Of a DNA stretch of 50,780 bases, positions 23,735 to 32,299 are shown piece by piece. The notes beneath the pieces were generated by a model. It searched no databases. It saw only the letters and a program-made list of their open reading frames with translations, and had not been told where the DNA came from. The stretch covers positions 1-50,780 of the forward strand of contig JAKVKY010000010.1 of the NCBI GenBank assembly GCA_022484685.1. Reading direction: 5' to 3'. How positions within the stretch are numbered: the stretch's first letter is position 1; every line of letters begins with the position of its first letter. This DNA comes from Acidaminococcaceae bacterium. GTDB taxonomy: Bacteria; Bacillota; Negativicutes; Acidaminococcales; Acidaminococcaceae. The translations under genes were made by a program, and so were the position numbers.

Positions 23735-24769
23735 TTAGCGTTTCGTCTTCATCTTGATCAGCGTGTCCGGGGTGCCGATCTGGTCGTGCAGGAACGCGAA
23801 AACCGTCGCCAGGTTGCGGGGGTTCTCAAAAGCCGGGCCGCCGTGGCTGCCGCCGCGGATCACGTAATATGCTACATTTTTGGGACCGATGGCGTTAGCC
23901 AGGGCATCGGCCAGGGCCTTGCTTTCCTGGACGGGCACTATATCGTCCTGATCCCCGTTCATGATAAAGAAAGGCGGGGCGTCATTGGTAAGATAAGTCA
24001 GGGGATTAACCGCCTTGACCTTGGGCGACTGGGGATCGTATTTGCCGCCGATGTATTGGCTGGCGTAGGCCTCGCTTTCCGCAGGGGAGAAGCGGGACTT
24101 GATCCCGTTCTGACGCAGGATCTCCGGATAATTGCTCAGGCTGACGGCCGGGAAAAAGGCTACTACTGCCGCCACGCTGCTGTTTTCCTTGGGGCTGCCC
24201 AGGGATTTATCTTCTAAATTTTTTACCCGGGCGGTGGTGCCTAAAAGCGCGGCTAAGTTGCCGCCGGCGCTGTCGCCCCAGGCTACGATCTTGTCATCTT
24301 CCAGCTTATATTTTTTGGCATGGGCTTTTAAGAAGCGGACGGCGGCTTTGCAATCCTGCAAAGGAGCAGGGAAGCTGGCCTCGCTGCTTAAACGGTAGTT
24401 GATGCTGGCCACGGCGAAACCGTATTTTAAAGCCTCCATCTCCGGGTTCACCTCGCCGGTGGCTTTATCACCCGTGGCCCAGGCGCCGCCGTGAATAGCC
24501 AGGACTACCGGATAAGGTTTTTTGGCATGGGCGGGCAGGTACAGGTCCATTTTCTGGGCGTCGCTGCCTTGGGCATAAATCACGTCGCCGTAGCGCTGCT
24601 GGACGTTCTCATAGTATAAATTAGCAAAACCGTTCCGGGCAGGCGTCTGGGCGGCGCTGACCGGTGCGTCCAGGACGCTGGCCACGCGCGGCGCTTCTGC
24701 GGCGCAGGCCGTGGCAAAAATACTGGCGGCCACCAGAAAAGCGGCCAGGGTACGCTTTCTTATCTGCAT
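23735..24769 (-). CDS. Exported alpha/beta-hydrolase (carboxylesterase, HSL-like)
   Basis: The 344-residue protein has a signal peptide (MQIRKRTLAAFLVAASIFAT, cleavage near ACA), so it works in the periplasm or at the surface. The oxyanion motif is IHGGAW (about 94-99) and the nucleophile elbow is WGDSAGGN. The acid is probably in NGDQDDIVPV and the histidine in GGSHGG, giving a complete Ser-Asp-His triad. This layout fits the BD-FAE/carboxylesterase group of the hormone-sensitive-lipase family, which hydrolyses acyl esters such as acetylated or feruloylated sugars. The substrate is not determinable. It appears to be a single gene, convergent with the SYLF gene. Confidence 0.88.
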   Translation of the reverse strand: MQIRKRTLAAFLVAASIFATACAAEAPRVASVLDAPVSAAQTPARNGFANLYYENVQQRYGDVIYAQGSDAQKMDLYLPAHAKKPYPVVLAIHGGAWATGDKATGEVNPEMEALKYGFAVASINYRLSSEASFPAPLQDCKAAVRFLKAHAKKYKLEDDKIVAWGDSAGGNLAALLGTTARVKNLEDKSLGSPKENSSVAAVVAFFPAVSLSNYPEILRQNGIKSRFSPAESEAYASQYIGGKYDPQSPKVKAVNPLTYLTNDAPPFFIMNGDQDDIVPVQESKALADALANAIGPKNVAYYVIRGGSHGGPAFENPRNLATVFAFLHDQIGTPDTLIKMKTKR

Positions 24770-24843
24770 TGTTTTTTCCTCCCCAATTTCCCCAATTTGT
24801 TTCCTATTATAACATATCCGCTTCTAAACAGAGCAGCGTTTTT

Positions 24844-25473
24844 TTAGTATTGAGGCAATTTTTCCAGGATGCCTTTGGTAAGATAAGGCAGGTTGGCCTT
24901 GATCTTTTCCGGGTCCCAGTCCCACCACTTCAGCACCAGCAGCTTTTTGCGGGTGCTTTCGTCAAAACGGTACTTTAAGATGCGGGCCGGGACGCCGCCC
25001 ACGATGGCGTAAGGAGGCACGTCCTTAGTCACCACGGCCCGGGCGCCGACGATGGCTCCGTCCCCGATGGTCACGCCCTGCATGATGGTGGCGTGGTAAC
25101 CGATCCATACATCGTTGCCGATGACGATATCGCCCTTGTTATCCCAGGCCTCCTGAATCCTGCCGGGCACCAGGTTCCATTCCTTAAAGAAGATGGGAAA
25201 AGGAAAGTTAGCCAGGGAGTCCGGATTATGGTTGCCGCTGGTAAAGATAAACTTGGCGCCGCAGGCGATGCTGCAGTATTTGCCCATGATGAGGAATTCC
25301 CCGTTGATGGGGTAATGATAGAGAATATTATTTTTTTGGAAATCCCGGGGGTCTTTCTCAAAATCATTGTAAAAGGTAAAATCGTCGATGACGATGTTCG
25401 GCCCCCAGACCACGTTCTTCAGATACACGGTGTGATGGTCCAGCTTGCGTGGATAAATCAGTTTGGGATCCAT
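24844..25473 (-). CDS. Vat/CatB-type O-acetyltransferase (left-handed beta-helix)
   Basis: A 209-residue xenobiotic acetyltransferase-type enzyme, usually a trimer using acetyl-CoA. The hexapeptide repeats are clear ([20 protein letters not shown], then [33 protein letters not shown]). The loop TSGNHNPDS carries the catalytic histidine in the position of Vat(D) His82. The N-terminal [20 protein letters not shown] and the C-terminal [18 protein letters not shown] also resemble Vat enzymes, which acetylate streptogramin A. CatB-like chloramphenicol acetyltransferases share most of these features, and many chromosomal homologues have other or unknown substrates. ATG 25473 follows AAGGAG. The gene stands alone between the esterase and obgE, with no sign of mobile DNA. 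Confidence 0.88.
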   Translation of the reverse strand: MDPKLIYPRKLDHHTVYLKNVVWGPNIVIDDFTFYNDFEKDPRDFQKNNILYHYPINGEFLIMGKYCSIACGAKFIFTSGNHNPDSLANFPFPIFFKEWNLVPGRIQEAWDNKGDIVIGNDVWIGYHATIMQGVTIGDGAIVGARAVVTKDVPPYAIVGGVPARILKYRFDESTRKKLLVLKWWDWDPEKIKANLPYLTKGILEKLPQY

Positions 25474-25633
25474 GGCGCGCTCCTTTACTAAACTGAGAAA
25501 AACTTACATGGACAGCTCCTTGTCTTTATTATAGCATATCCCTCCGACTTGTGATATAATAATATATCTATAAGTATGCGTAGACGGGCGGGAGCTTGTA
25601 GCTGCCTGCCGGAGCGTGATTAAGGAGTTTATC

Positions 25634-26926
25634 ATGATTTTTACAGATAAGGCCAGGATTTATGTGGAGGCCGGTAAGGGCGGCGACGGCATGAGCAGCT
25701 TCCGCCGGGAAAAGTTTGTGGAGATGGGCGGTCCTAACGGCGGCAACGGCGGTAAGGGCGGCAGCGTCATTTTAAAAGCCACGGCGGATTTGAACACGCT
25801 GGTGGATTTTCGCTATAAGCGTAAGTTTATCGCCAAGAACGGCAACGGCGGCGGCACCCAGAACTGCACCGGCGCCCGGGGGACGGACGTCATCGTCAAG
25901 GTACCGGTAGGCACCCTGGTGAAAGACGACCAGACCGGCGCCAGGATCGCGGACCTGACCGAGGACGGCCAGGAATATATCGCCGCGAAAGGCGGCCGCG
26001 GCGGCAAGGGTAACGCCTGCTACGTGAACAGCATCAAGCGCGCCCCCACCTTTGCGGAAAAAGGCGAGCCGGGTACCCATACCTGGTTAAAGCTGGAATT
26101 AAAACTTTTGGCGGACGTGGGCCTGGTAGGTTATCCCAGCGTAGGCAAGAGCAGCATCATCTCCCGGGTCAGCGCGGCCCGTCCCGAGATTGCGGCGTAC
26201 CATTTTACCACTTTGACCCCGGTGCTGGGCGTGGTACGGCTGGACAGCGAACGCAGCTTTGTGCTGGCGGATATCCCCGGCCTGATTGAAGGCGCCAGCA
26301 AGGGCGTAGGCCTGGGCCACGATTTTCTGCGGCATGTGGAACGGACCAAGGTCCTGCTCCATGTGGTGGATGTCAGCGGCATGGAAGGCCGGGACCCCAT
26401 CGACGATTTTAACAAGATTAACAAGGAACTGGCAGCGTACAGCGCCAAGCTGGCCAAACGTACCCAGCTGGTAGTGGCCAACAAGATGGACATGCCGGAC
26501 AGCCCCGCTAACTTTGAGAAGCTGAAGGCGTACGTGGAAGGCCAGGGTTACCAGATCATGGCGGTGAGCGCCGTGACCGGGGCCGGGCTGAAAGAACTGA
26601 TGAACAAGGCCTTTAACCTGGTGCAGGCCTACGTGCCGGAACCGGAGGCAGCGGACATTCCTACCCTGGGCGCCGGCGAGGAGCTGGACCAGGATAAGTT
26701 TGAAGTGATCAAAGGCAATGATACGGATTTTGAGGTCAAAGGCAAGGCCATCGAACGCCTGGTGGCCATGACCAATTTTGATAACGACGAAGCTTTGTAC
26801 CGCTTCCAGCTGATCTGGAAACGGCTGCATATCGAGGAAGCTTTAAAGGCGGCCGGCATTAAGGAAGGCCAGACGGTCCGCATCCTGGACATGGTCTTTA
26901 ACTATAAGGAAGGCAGTGCCGTGTAA
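25634..26926 (+). CDS. obgE: GTPase Obg/CgtA
   Basis: An essential GTPase that binds the 50S ribosomal subunit and links its maturation to the stringent response. The 430 residues contain the glycine-rich Obg fold (1-158; MSSFRREKFVEMGGPNGGNG). The G domain has GYPSVGKSS (G1), TTLTPVLG (switch 1), DIPGLIEGA (G3), NKMD (G4) and SAVTGAG (G5). A C-terminal OCT domain (about 340-425) follows, ending RFQLIWKRLHIEEALKAAGI and beyond. The length is standard. ATG 25634 follows AAGGAG by six bases; an in-frame codon at 25616 is less likely. A GC-rich hairpin lies in the leader (about 25586-25610). It starts a block obgE-proB-proA also seen in other Firmicutes. Confidence 0.97.
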   Translation: MIFTDKARIYVEAGKGGDGMSSFRREKFVEMGGPNGGNGGKGGSVILKATADLNTLVDFRYKRKFIAKNGNGGGTQNCTGARGTDVIVKVPVGTLVKDDQTGARIADLTEDGQEYIAAKGGRGGKGNACYVNSIKRAPTFAEKGEPGTHTWLKLELKLLADVGLVGYPSVGKSSIISRVSAARPEIAAYHFTTLTPVLGVVRLDSERSFVLADIPGLIEGASKGVGLGHDFLRHVERTKVLLHVVDVSGMEGRDPIDDFNKINKELAAYSAKLAKRTQLVVANKMDMPDSPANFEKLKAYVEGQGYQIMAVSAVTGAGLKELMNKAFNLVQAYVPEPEAADIPTLGAGEELDQDKFEVIKGNDTDFEVKGKAIERLVAMTNFDNDEALYRFQLIWKRLHIEEALKAAGIKEGQTVRILDMVFNYKEGSAV

Positions 26927-26979
26927 GCACCGCCGGCGGCGTAGGCACGGGTAGTGCCGTAGAGAAGGGGGAGAGCCCT

Positions 26980-28110
26980 ATGACGAAGGCTCGCACAGCG
27001 TTAAAAAAGGTACAGCGGATCGTGGTGAAGGTGGGTACCAGTACTATCACCTATCCCAACTGCAGTCGTAATTTTGCCCGCATCGATAAACTGGCCCGGG
27101 AATTAGCCGACCTGCATAACCAGGGCAAGGAAATTATCCTGGTGACCAGCGGCGCCGTGGCGGTAGGCGTGGAGCGCCTGGGACTGAAGAGCAAGCCCAA
27201 GACTATTCCCGGCAAGCAGGCGGCTGCCGCGGTGGGTCAGGGCATCCTCATGAACACTTACGAAAAGTTTTTCAGCGAGTACGGTCAGATCGTGGCGCAG
27301 GTGCTGCTGACCCGGACCGAGGTCCTGGACCGGCATCATTACACCAACAGCCGCAACACTTTCATGACCCTGCTCAAGCAGAAGGTGATTCCCATCGTCA
27401 ACGAGAACGACGTGGTCGCCCTGGACGATTTAAAGATTGGCGATAACGACAACATGTCGGCCCTGGTAGCCGGCATCGCCGACGCCGATTTGATCATCCT
27501 CCTGTCCGATGTGGACGGTTTGTATACGGCGAACCCGTCTACCCATCCGGAGGCTAAGTTAGTACCGGAGGTACCGGCCATCACGCCGGAGATTGAGGCC
27601 AGCGCCGGGGAAGCCGGCAGCGGTTTTGCCACCGGCGGCATGGCGACCAAGATTCAGGCGGCCAAGGCGGCTACCAGCAGCGGTATCAGCCTGGTCATCG
27701 CCTCGGGGACGGAAGAGAACGCCATCACCCGCATCTTGAGCGGCGAGGCAGTGGGCACCCTGTTCATTTCCCGGGAAAACCGGCTGCAGTTCCGGAAACG
27801 CTGGCTGGCTTTTGGCGCCCGGGTGGCAGGTAAGCTCATCGTGGACGCAGGCTGCGCCAAGGCGCTGCAGAAAAAAGGCGCCTGCAGTATTTTACCCGCG
27901 GGTATCGCCGGGGTGGAAGGCACTTTTGAAGCCGGCCACACCGTCAGCGTGGTAGACGGCGCCGGGCACGAACTGGCCCGGGGACTGACCCACTACGGCA
28001 GCGCGGAGCTGGCCAAGATTAAGGGCCACAAGAGTACGGAAATTTTAGAGTTGTTAGGACATAAGAGTTACGACGAAGTGATTCATCGCGACGATTTGAT
28101 TATCCTGTGA
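26980..28110 (+). CDS. proB: Glutamate 5-kinase
   Basis: This enzyme phosphorylates glutamate with ATP to give gamma-glutamyl phosphate, the first step of proline synthesis, and is normally inhibited by proline. The N-terminal amino-acid kinase domain (about 8-260) has VVKVGTSTI, VTSGAVAVGVERLG, QGILMNTYEKFF, VNENDVVALDDLKIGDNDNM and LLSDVDGLYTANP. The C-terminal PUA domain (about 275-365) has the family's KRWLAFGARVAGKLIVDAG. At 376 residues it is the full two-domain form. It lies 53 bases after obgE and just before proA, whose product takes the unstable intermediate. Confidence 0.97.
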   Translation: MTKARTALKKVQRIVVKVGTSTITYPNCSRNFARIDKLARELADLHNQGKEIILVTSGAVAVGVERLGLKSKPKTIPGKQAAAAVGQGILMNTYEKFFSEYGQIVAQVLLTRTEVLDRHHYTNSRNTFMTLLKQKVIPIVNENDVVALDDLKIGDNDNMSALVAGIADADLIILLSDVDGLYTANPSTHPEAKLVPEVPAITPEIEASAGEAGSGFATGGMATKIQAAKAATSSGISLVIASGTEENAITRILSGEAVGTLFISRENRLQFRKRWLAFGARVAGKLIVDAGCAKALQKKGACSILPAGIAGVEGTFEAGHTVSVVDGAGHELARGLTHYGSAELAKIKGHKSTEILELLGHKSYDEVIHRDDLIIL

Positions 28111-28120
28111 GGTGAGCATG

Positions 28121-29365
28121 ATGTCTATCAGAGAACAAGCGCAGGCGGCGGTTAAGGCCGAGCGGCAGCTGGCCGTGACTTCGACCAAAGTAAAGGATGA
28201 GGCGCTCCTGGCTATGGCGGCGGCGCTCCTGGCTCAGGAAAAAGAAATTTTAACCGCCAATGCGGCGGATATGACCCAGGGTAAGGCGAAGGGCATGCGG
28301 CAGGCTATGCTGGACCGGCTGCTCTTAAACCACAAGCGCCTGGAAGAGATGGCTACCGGCCTCCGGCAGGTAGCAGGACTGGCGGACCCGGTAGGGAACG
28401 TGGTGGACGGCAGGACCCTGCCTAACGGTCTTACCATCGTGAAAGAAAGAGTGCCTCTGGGAGTTATCGGCATCATCTACGAGGCGCGCCCCAATGTGAC
28501 GGCGGATGCTATCGGTTTGTGCCTGAAGAGCGGCAACGCCGTAATCTTGAAAGGCGGCAGCGAAGCTATTGCCAGCAACACGGCTATCGCTCAGGTTTTG
28601 ACGAAGGCAGCGGAAGCGGCCGGCATCCCGGCGGGCAGCATTCAGTTTATCACCAGCACGGAACATAGTGCGGTGACGGAGCTGATCACCTTGAACGGCC
28701 TGGTGGATTGTGTGATCCCCCGGGGCGGCGCCGGTTTGATCCACGCCGTGGTACGGGGCGCCAGTGTGCCGGTCATTGAAACCGGTCTGGGCCTGTGCCA
28801 TACGTATGTGGATGCGGGGGCGGATTATGAGATGGCGGCGAAGATTGCCATCAATGCCAAGACCCAGCGTCCGGCGGTGTGCAACGCCATGGAAACTTTG
28901 CTGGTGCACCAGGACGCGGCGGCAGACTTTTTGCCGGCGCTGATTAAGGAGCTGCAGGCGAAAGGCGTGGAAGTACGCGGCGACGCGGTCACGCAGAAAC
29001 TGGGCAAGGGCGTGGTAGCAGCCACGGACCAGGATTGGGCTACGGAGTATGACGACCTCATCCTTTCCATTAAAGTGGTGAAGGATCTGGACGAGGCGCT
29101 GGAACATATTGCCAGGTACAGCACCAAGCACAGCGAATGTATCGTCACCAGGAATTATGAGCATGCCCGCAAGTTCCAGCAGTGTGTGGACGCGGCCTGC
29201 GTTTATGTGAACGCCAGCACCCGTTTCACGGACGGGTTCCAGTTCGGCATGGGCGCCGAGATCGGCATCAGCACCCAGAAGCTGCACGCCCGGGGACCGA
29301 TGGCCCTGCCGGAACTGACCACCTTCAAGTATCTGATCAGCGGCGACGGCCAGGTCAGGGCATAA
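28121..29365 (+). CDS. proA: Gamma-glutamyl phosphate reductase
   Basis: Reduces gamma-glutamyl phosphate with NADPH to glutamate 5-semialdehyde in proline synthesis. It is an aldehyde-dehydrogenase-fold enzyme of 414 residues. Family motifs are LPNGLTIVKERVPLGVIGII (cofactor side), ILKGGSEAIASNTAI, CVIPRGGAGLIHAV, and the catalytic cysteine in RPAVCNAMETLLVH. The end (FGMGAEIGISTQKLHARGPM) is also standard. ATG 28121 is six bases after GAGGTG, which overlaps the proB stop; GTG 28112 and ATG 28118 are in frame. A GC hairpin without U run follows the gene (29374-29401). Confidence 0.97.
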   Translation: MSIREQAQAAVKAERQLAVTSTKVKDEALLAMAAALLAQEKEILTANAADMTQGKAKGMRQAMLDRLLLNHKRLEEMATGLRQVAGLADPVGNVVDGRTLPNGLTIVKERVPLGVIGIIYEARPNVTADAIGLCLKSGNAVILKGGSEAIASNTAIAQVLTKAAEAAGIPAGSIQFITSTEHSAVTELITLNGLVDCVIPRGGAGLIHAVVRGASVPVIETGLGLCHTYVDAGADYEMAAKIAINAKTQRPAVCNAMETLLVHQDAAADFLPALIKELQAKGVEVRGDAVTQKLGKGVVAATDQDWATEYDDLILSIKVVKDLDEALEHIARYSTKHSECIVTRNYEHARKFQQCVDAACVYVNASTRFTDGFQFGMGAEIGISTQKLHARGPMALPELTTFKYLISGDGQVRA

Positions 29366-29445
29366 AAATTTGCAGGACGCTCAGGCAGCCCTGGGCGTCC
29401 TTAGCCACGAATAGCAATCAAGATTAAAGGAGCAGGACAAAGTAA

Positions 29446-30246
29446 ATGGCCTACATAGAATTAACAGGACAAAAGAATACCCGCGATTTAGGCGGCATCG
29501 TAACCCTGGACGGTAAACACATCAAGCGGCGCCGTCTGATCAGGAGCGGCCGCATCACCGAACTGACCGCTGCTGATATCTCCATCTTGCTGGCCCGCTA
29601 CCAGCTCAGGACGGTGGTGGATTTTCGCGCTCCCAAGGAGATCAGCGAATATCCGGATCCCCGCTGGGGCATCGTGGAACACTACGACCTGCCGGTGCTG
29701 AGCGACGCGGCTCTGGGTTTTACCAAGAACGATAACACGGGCAACACGGTGCTGGATGCTTTGACCGGCATGGCGGCGGCGCCCGGGTTCAGCGCCCTGG
29801 AGTACATGAAAGAGAATTACCGCAAGCTGATTAACGAAGGCCAGGCCCGGGGAGCTTACCGGCACTTTTTTGAACTGCTGCTGGCCCAAAAAGACGGCAG
29901 CCTGCTCTATCACTGCAACGGCGGCAAGGACCGCACCGGTCTCGCCACGGTCTTTTTACTGACGGCGCTGGGCGTGTCCTGGCAGGTCATTTACGAAGAC
30001 TTCTTGCAGACCAATGTCTACCTGCGTCCGGTTTTGGAACAGTCCCTGGCCAAGCTGCCGGAGAAATACCAGAACGAGAGGGCCCGGGAGATGGTAAAGG
30101 CGCTGTTCCTGGTGGACGACGTTTACCTGCAGACGGCCCGGGAAGAGATGTGCAAGGCCGCCGGTACGCCGCTCTACTACGTGCAGAACGTGCTGGGCGT
30201 GGATGAAACGAAAATGGAACTGCTGCAAAAGTTGTACCTGGAATAA
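29446..30246 (+). CDS. Tyrosine/dual-specificity protein phosphatase
   Basis: A 266-residue cytosolic phosphatase of the Y_phosphatase3 type. The N-terminal NTRDLGGI and RLIRSGRITELT match the family's opening, VVDFRAPKEI follows, and the P-loop HCNGGKDRTG provides the catalytic Cys and Arg (CX5R), about residue 157. These enzymes remove phosphate from phosphotyrosine or phosphoinositides; a Listeria relative, LipA, is secreted, but no signal peptide is present here. It lies 80 bases after proA, with its own AAGGAG, and ends in a terminator. A proline-operon role is not suggested. Confidence 0.9.
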   Translation: MAYIELTGQKNTRDLGGIVTLDGKHIKRRRLIRSGRITELTAADISILLARYQLRTVVDFRAPKEISEYPDPRWGIVEHYDLPVLSDAALGFTKNDNTGNTVLDALTGMAAAPGFSALEYMKENYRKLINEGQARGAYRHFFELLLAQKDGSLLYHCNGGKDRTGLATVFLLTALGVSWQVIYEDFLQTNVYLRPVLEQSLAKLPEKYQNERAREMVKALFLVDDVYLQTAREEMCKAAGTPLYYVQNVLGVDETKMELLQKLYLE

Positions 30247-30295
30247 GCTGCCGGCGCTGTCACAACAAGGCGCGGCGGGAACGGTACAGCGTGGT

Positions 30296-30326
30296 AAAAA
30301 AGACCTGCCAGGGAGGCAGGCTTTTT
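30296..30326 (+). terminator. Terminator after the phosphatase gene
   Basis: AAAAAGACCTGCC and GGCAGGCTTTTT form a stem around AGGGA with a T run, separating this gene from the efflux operon. Confidence 0.87.
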
Positions 30327-30408
30327 CATCAGTGCCACAAATTCGACATAAATACCTGTTACACTGGGTGCAACAAGTAGAAAAGGCAAGGGGGGAAAGG
30401 TGAGTACC

Positions 30409-31479
30409 ATGCCAAAGTTCATCAAGAATAATTTGTACGTCCTCATCGCGCTGCTGGTAGTGCTTGCGGCAGCCTTTGGCGGTTACAAATATTATCAGAG
30501 TAAAAAAACGGTGAAAACGCCGACCAAGACGGCAGCGGTGGAATACGGCACCCTGAAGGATGAGATCAGCGCTACCGGCAGTTTGAGCGCCCTGGATAAC
30601 GTGGATATCAGCTCCAAGATCACGGGACGTATCGTCAAGGTCAACGTCAAGGAAAATGACCATGTGTCGGCGGGACAACTGCTGCTCAGCCTGGATGATA
30701 CATCGCTGATGGCGACGCAGGTGCAGAAAAAAGCTACCCTGGACGATACCCAGCTGACCCTGAATCGTGATGCCCAGCTGTTAAGCATGGGCGCCATCAG
30801 CCAGCAGACTTATGATACGGCCAAGATGAATTACGATGTGGCGAAAGCTGCCTACGATCAGGCTGTTTCCAACACCAACGATACCAATATTTATTCCCCC
30901 ATCGACGGTTATGTCATCGGCAAACCGACCCCGGTTGGTCAGACGATCAGCTCCGGTATCAGCACGCCCCAGGTTATCATGAGCATTGCCAACCTGGATA
31001 AGATGCAGGTGGAGGACCTGGTGGATGAAAGCGACGTAGGCCGTGTGAAGGTAGGCCAGAACGTAGAGTTCACCGTGGATTCCTACAGCAACGAAACTTT
31101 TAAAGGTACGGTGCGCCTGATCAGTAAGAGCGCCACTACCAGCAACAACGTTATTTACTACAAGGTGTATGTGGACGTGGCCAACAGCCAGGGTAAGTTG
31201 TTCCCCACCATGACGGCCCGGACCAATATCGTGGTCAATCAGGTGGAGAACGCCCTCATGGTACCCAACAACTGTATTTTCCATGACGGCAAGCGCACCT
31301 ATGTGAAGAAATACGACGACGCCACCCAGCAATCCACTCAGGTGGATGTGACGGTGGGCCTGGCCGGCAACGACAAGACCCAGATCACTAGTTCCGAGCT
31401 GCGGCAGGGCGACAAGGTGGAAGTAAGGGTAGTCAAGGCTACGCAGACCAATAACCAGCGCGGCGGCCCGCCCATGTAA
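30409..31479 (+). CDS. Periplasmic adaptor of a MacAB-like efflux system (HlyD family)
   Basis: This 356-residue membrane-fusion protein has one N-terminal membrane anchor (NLYVLIALLVVLAAAFGGYK, about 7-26). It then has a biotinyl-lipoyl domain split around a short coiled hairpin (IVKVNVKENDHVSAGQLLLS and IYSPIDGYVIGKPTPVGQTI), a beta-barrel domain and a membrane-proximal domain. This is the layout of MacA. It would link an inner-membrane ABC pump to an outer-membrane channel. ATG 30409 is preferred; GTG 30400 is in frame and lies on the ribosome binding site. The ATPase and permease follow after a 131-base gap. No TolC-like gene is in the window. Confidence 0.92.
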   Translation: MPKFIKNNLYVLIALLVVLAAAFGGYKYYQSKKTVKTPTKTAAVEYGTLKDEISATGSLSALDNVDISSKITGRIVKVNVKENDHVSAGQLLLSLDDTSLMATQVQKKATLDDTQLTLNRDAQLLSMGAISQQTYDTAKMNYDVAKAAYDQAVSNTNDTNIYSPIDGYVIGKPTPVGQTISSGISTPQVIMSIANLDKMQVEDLVDESDVGRVKVGQNVEFTVDSYSNETFKGTVRLISKSATTSNNVIYYKVYVDVANSQGKLFPTMTARTNIVVNQVENALMVPNNCIFHDGKRTYVKKYDDATQQSTQVDVTVGLAGNDKTQITSSELRQGDKVEVRVVKATQTNNQRGGPPM

Positions 31480-31502
31480 GCAGGGCCGGGATAAAAAGTA
31501 AG

Positions 31503-31538
31503 CACGCAGTCTCAGTAAGTCACGCAGTCTCAGTAAGT
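31503..31538 (+). repeat. 18-bp tandem repeat in the efflux operon spacer
   Basis: CACGCAGTCTCAGTAAGT occurs twice back to back without mismatch. It lies in the 131-base gap between adaptor and ATPase genes. Similar GCAGTAAG-containing spacer sequence recurs elsewhere in the window. Confidence 0.85.
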
Positions 31539-31610
31539 TAGGTAAGGTTTAACAAGTACGTACCCCGCCCGGAGGGCAAGGGCAGTAAGCGCGTCAGGAA
31601 AGGATAGACT

Positions 31611-32294
31611 ATGGCCGAAGTAATCAGGTTGGAAGACATCATGAAAACTTATGTTATGGGCGATACCATCCTGCATGCGCTGAACCATGTGCATCTGGAA
31701 GTGACGAACGGGGAATTTATGGCCATCATGGGACCTTCCGGCAGCGGTAAGAGCACCATGATGAACATCCTGGGCTGTCTGGACCGTCCTACTTCGGGCA
31801 AGTATTATCTGGACGGCAAGGAGATTGCCGGTTATGATGACGACGAACTGGCCCAGACCCGGAATGCCAAGATCGGCTTTGTCTTCCAGAACTTTAACCT
31901 GCTGCCCAAGCTGACGGCTCAGGCCAACGTGGCTTTGCCGCTGGTGTATGCCGGCGTGCCGGAAGATGAACGCATGGAAAGGGCCAAGCAGGCCCTGGTA
32001 GCGGTAGGACTGGGCGAACGCCTGGACCATAAGCCTAACGAGATGAGCGGCGGCCAGCGTCAGCGGGTAGCGATTGCCCGGGCGCTGATCAATAACCCTG
32101 CCATCATCATGGCCGATGAACCTACCGGCAACCTGGACACCAAGTCCAGTTACGAGATCATGGATATTTTTAAGGCGATGAATAATGAAGGCAAGACCGT
32201 GGTCATGGTTACCCATGAGCCCGATATCGGCGAGCAGACCAAACGCATCCTGGTAATGCGGGACGGTCAGCTGGTCAGTGATGAAAGAAGGTAG
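31611..32294 (+). CDS. ABC transporter ATPase (MacB/LolD type)
   Basis: A 227-residue nucleotide-binding subunit. Visible motifs are Walker A MGPSGSGKST (about 40-49), Q-loop FVFQNFNLLP, signature MSGGQRQRVAIARAL, Walker B IIMADEPTGNLD, and H-loop VTHEPDI. The sequence type is the MacB/LolD/FtsE-like class that works with FtsX-type permeases. In Gram-negative MacB the ATPase and permease are fused; here, as in most Firmicutes, they are separate genes five bases apart. Together with the adaptor it probably exports peptides, antibiotics or lipoproteins. Confidence 0.95.
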   Translation: MAEVIRLEDIMKTYVMGDTILHALNHVHLEVTNGEFMAIMGPSGSGKSTMMNILGCLDRPTSGKYYLDGKEIAGYDDDELAQTRNAKIGFVFQNFNLLPKLTAQANVALPLVYAGVPEDERMERAKQALVAVGLGERLDHKPNEMSGGQRQRVAIARALINNPAIIMADEPTGNLDTKSSYEIMDIFKAMNNEGKTVVMVTHEPDIGEQTKRILVMRDGQLVSDERR

Positions 32295-32299
32295 AAGCT

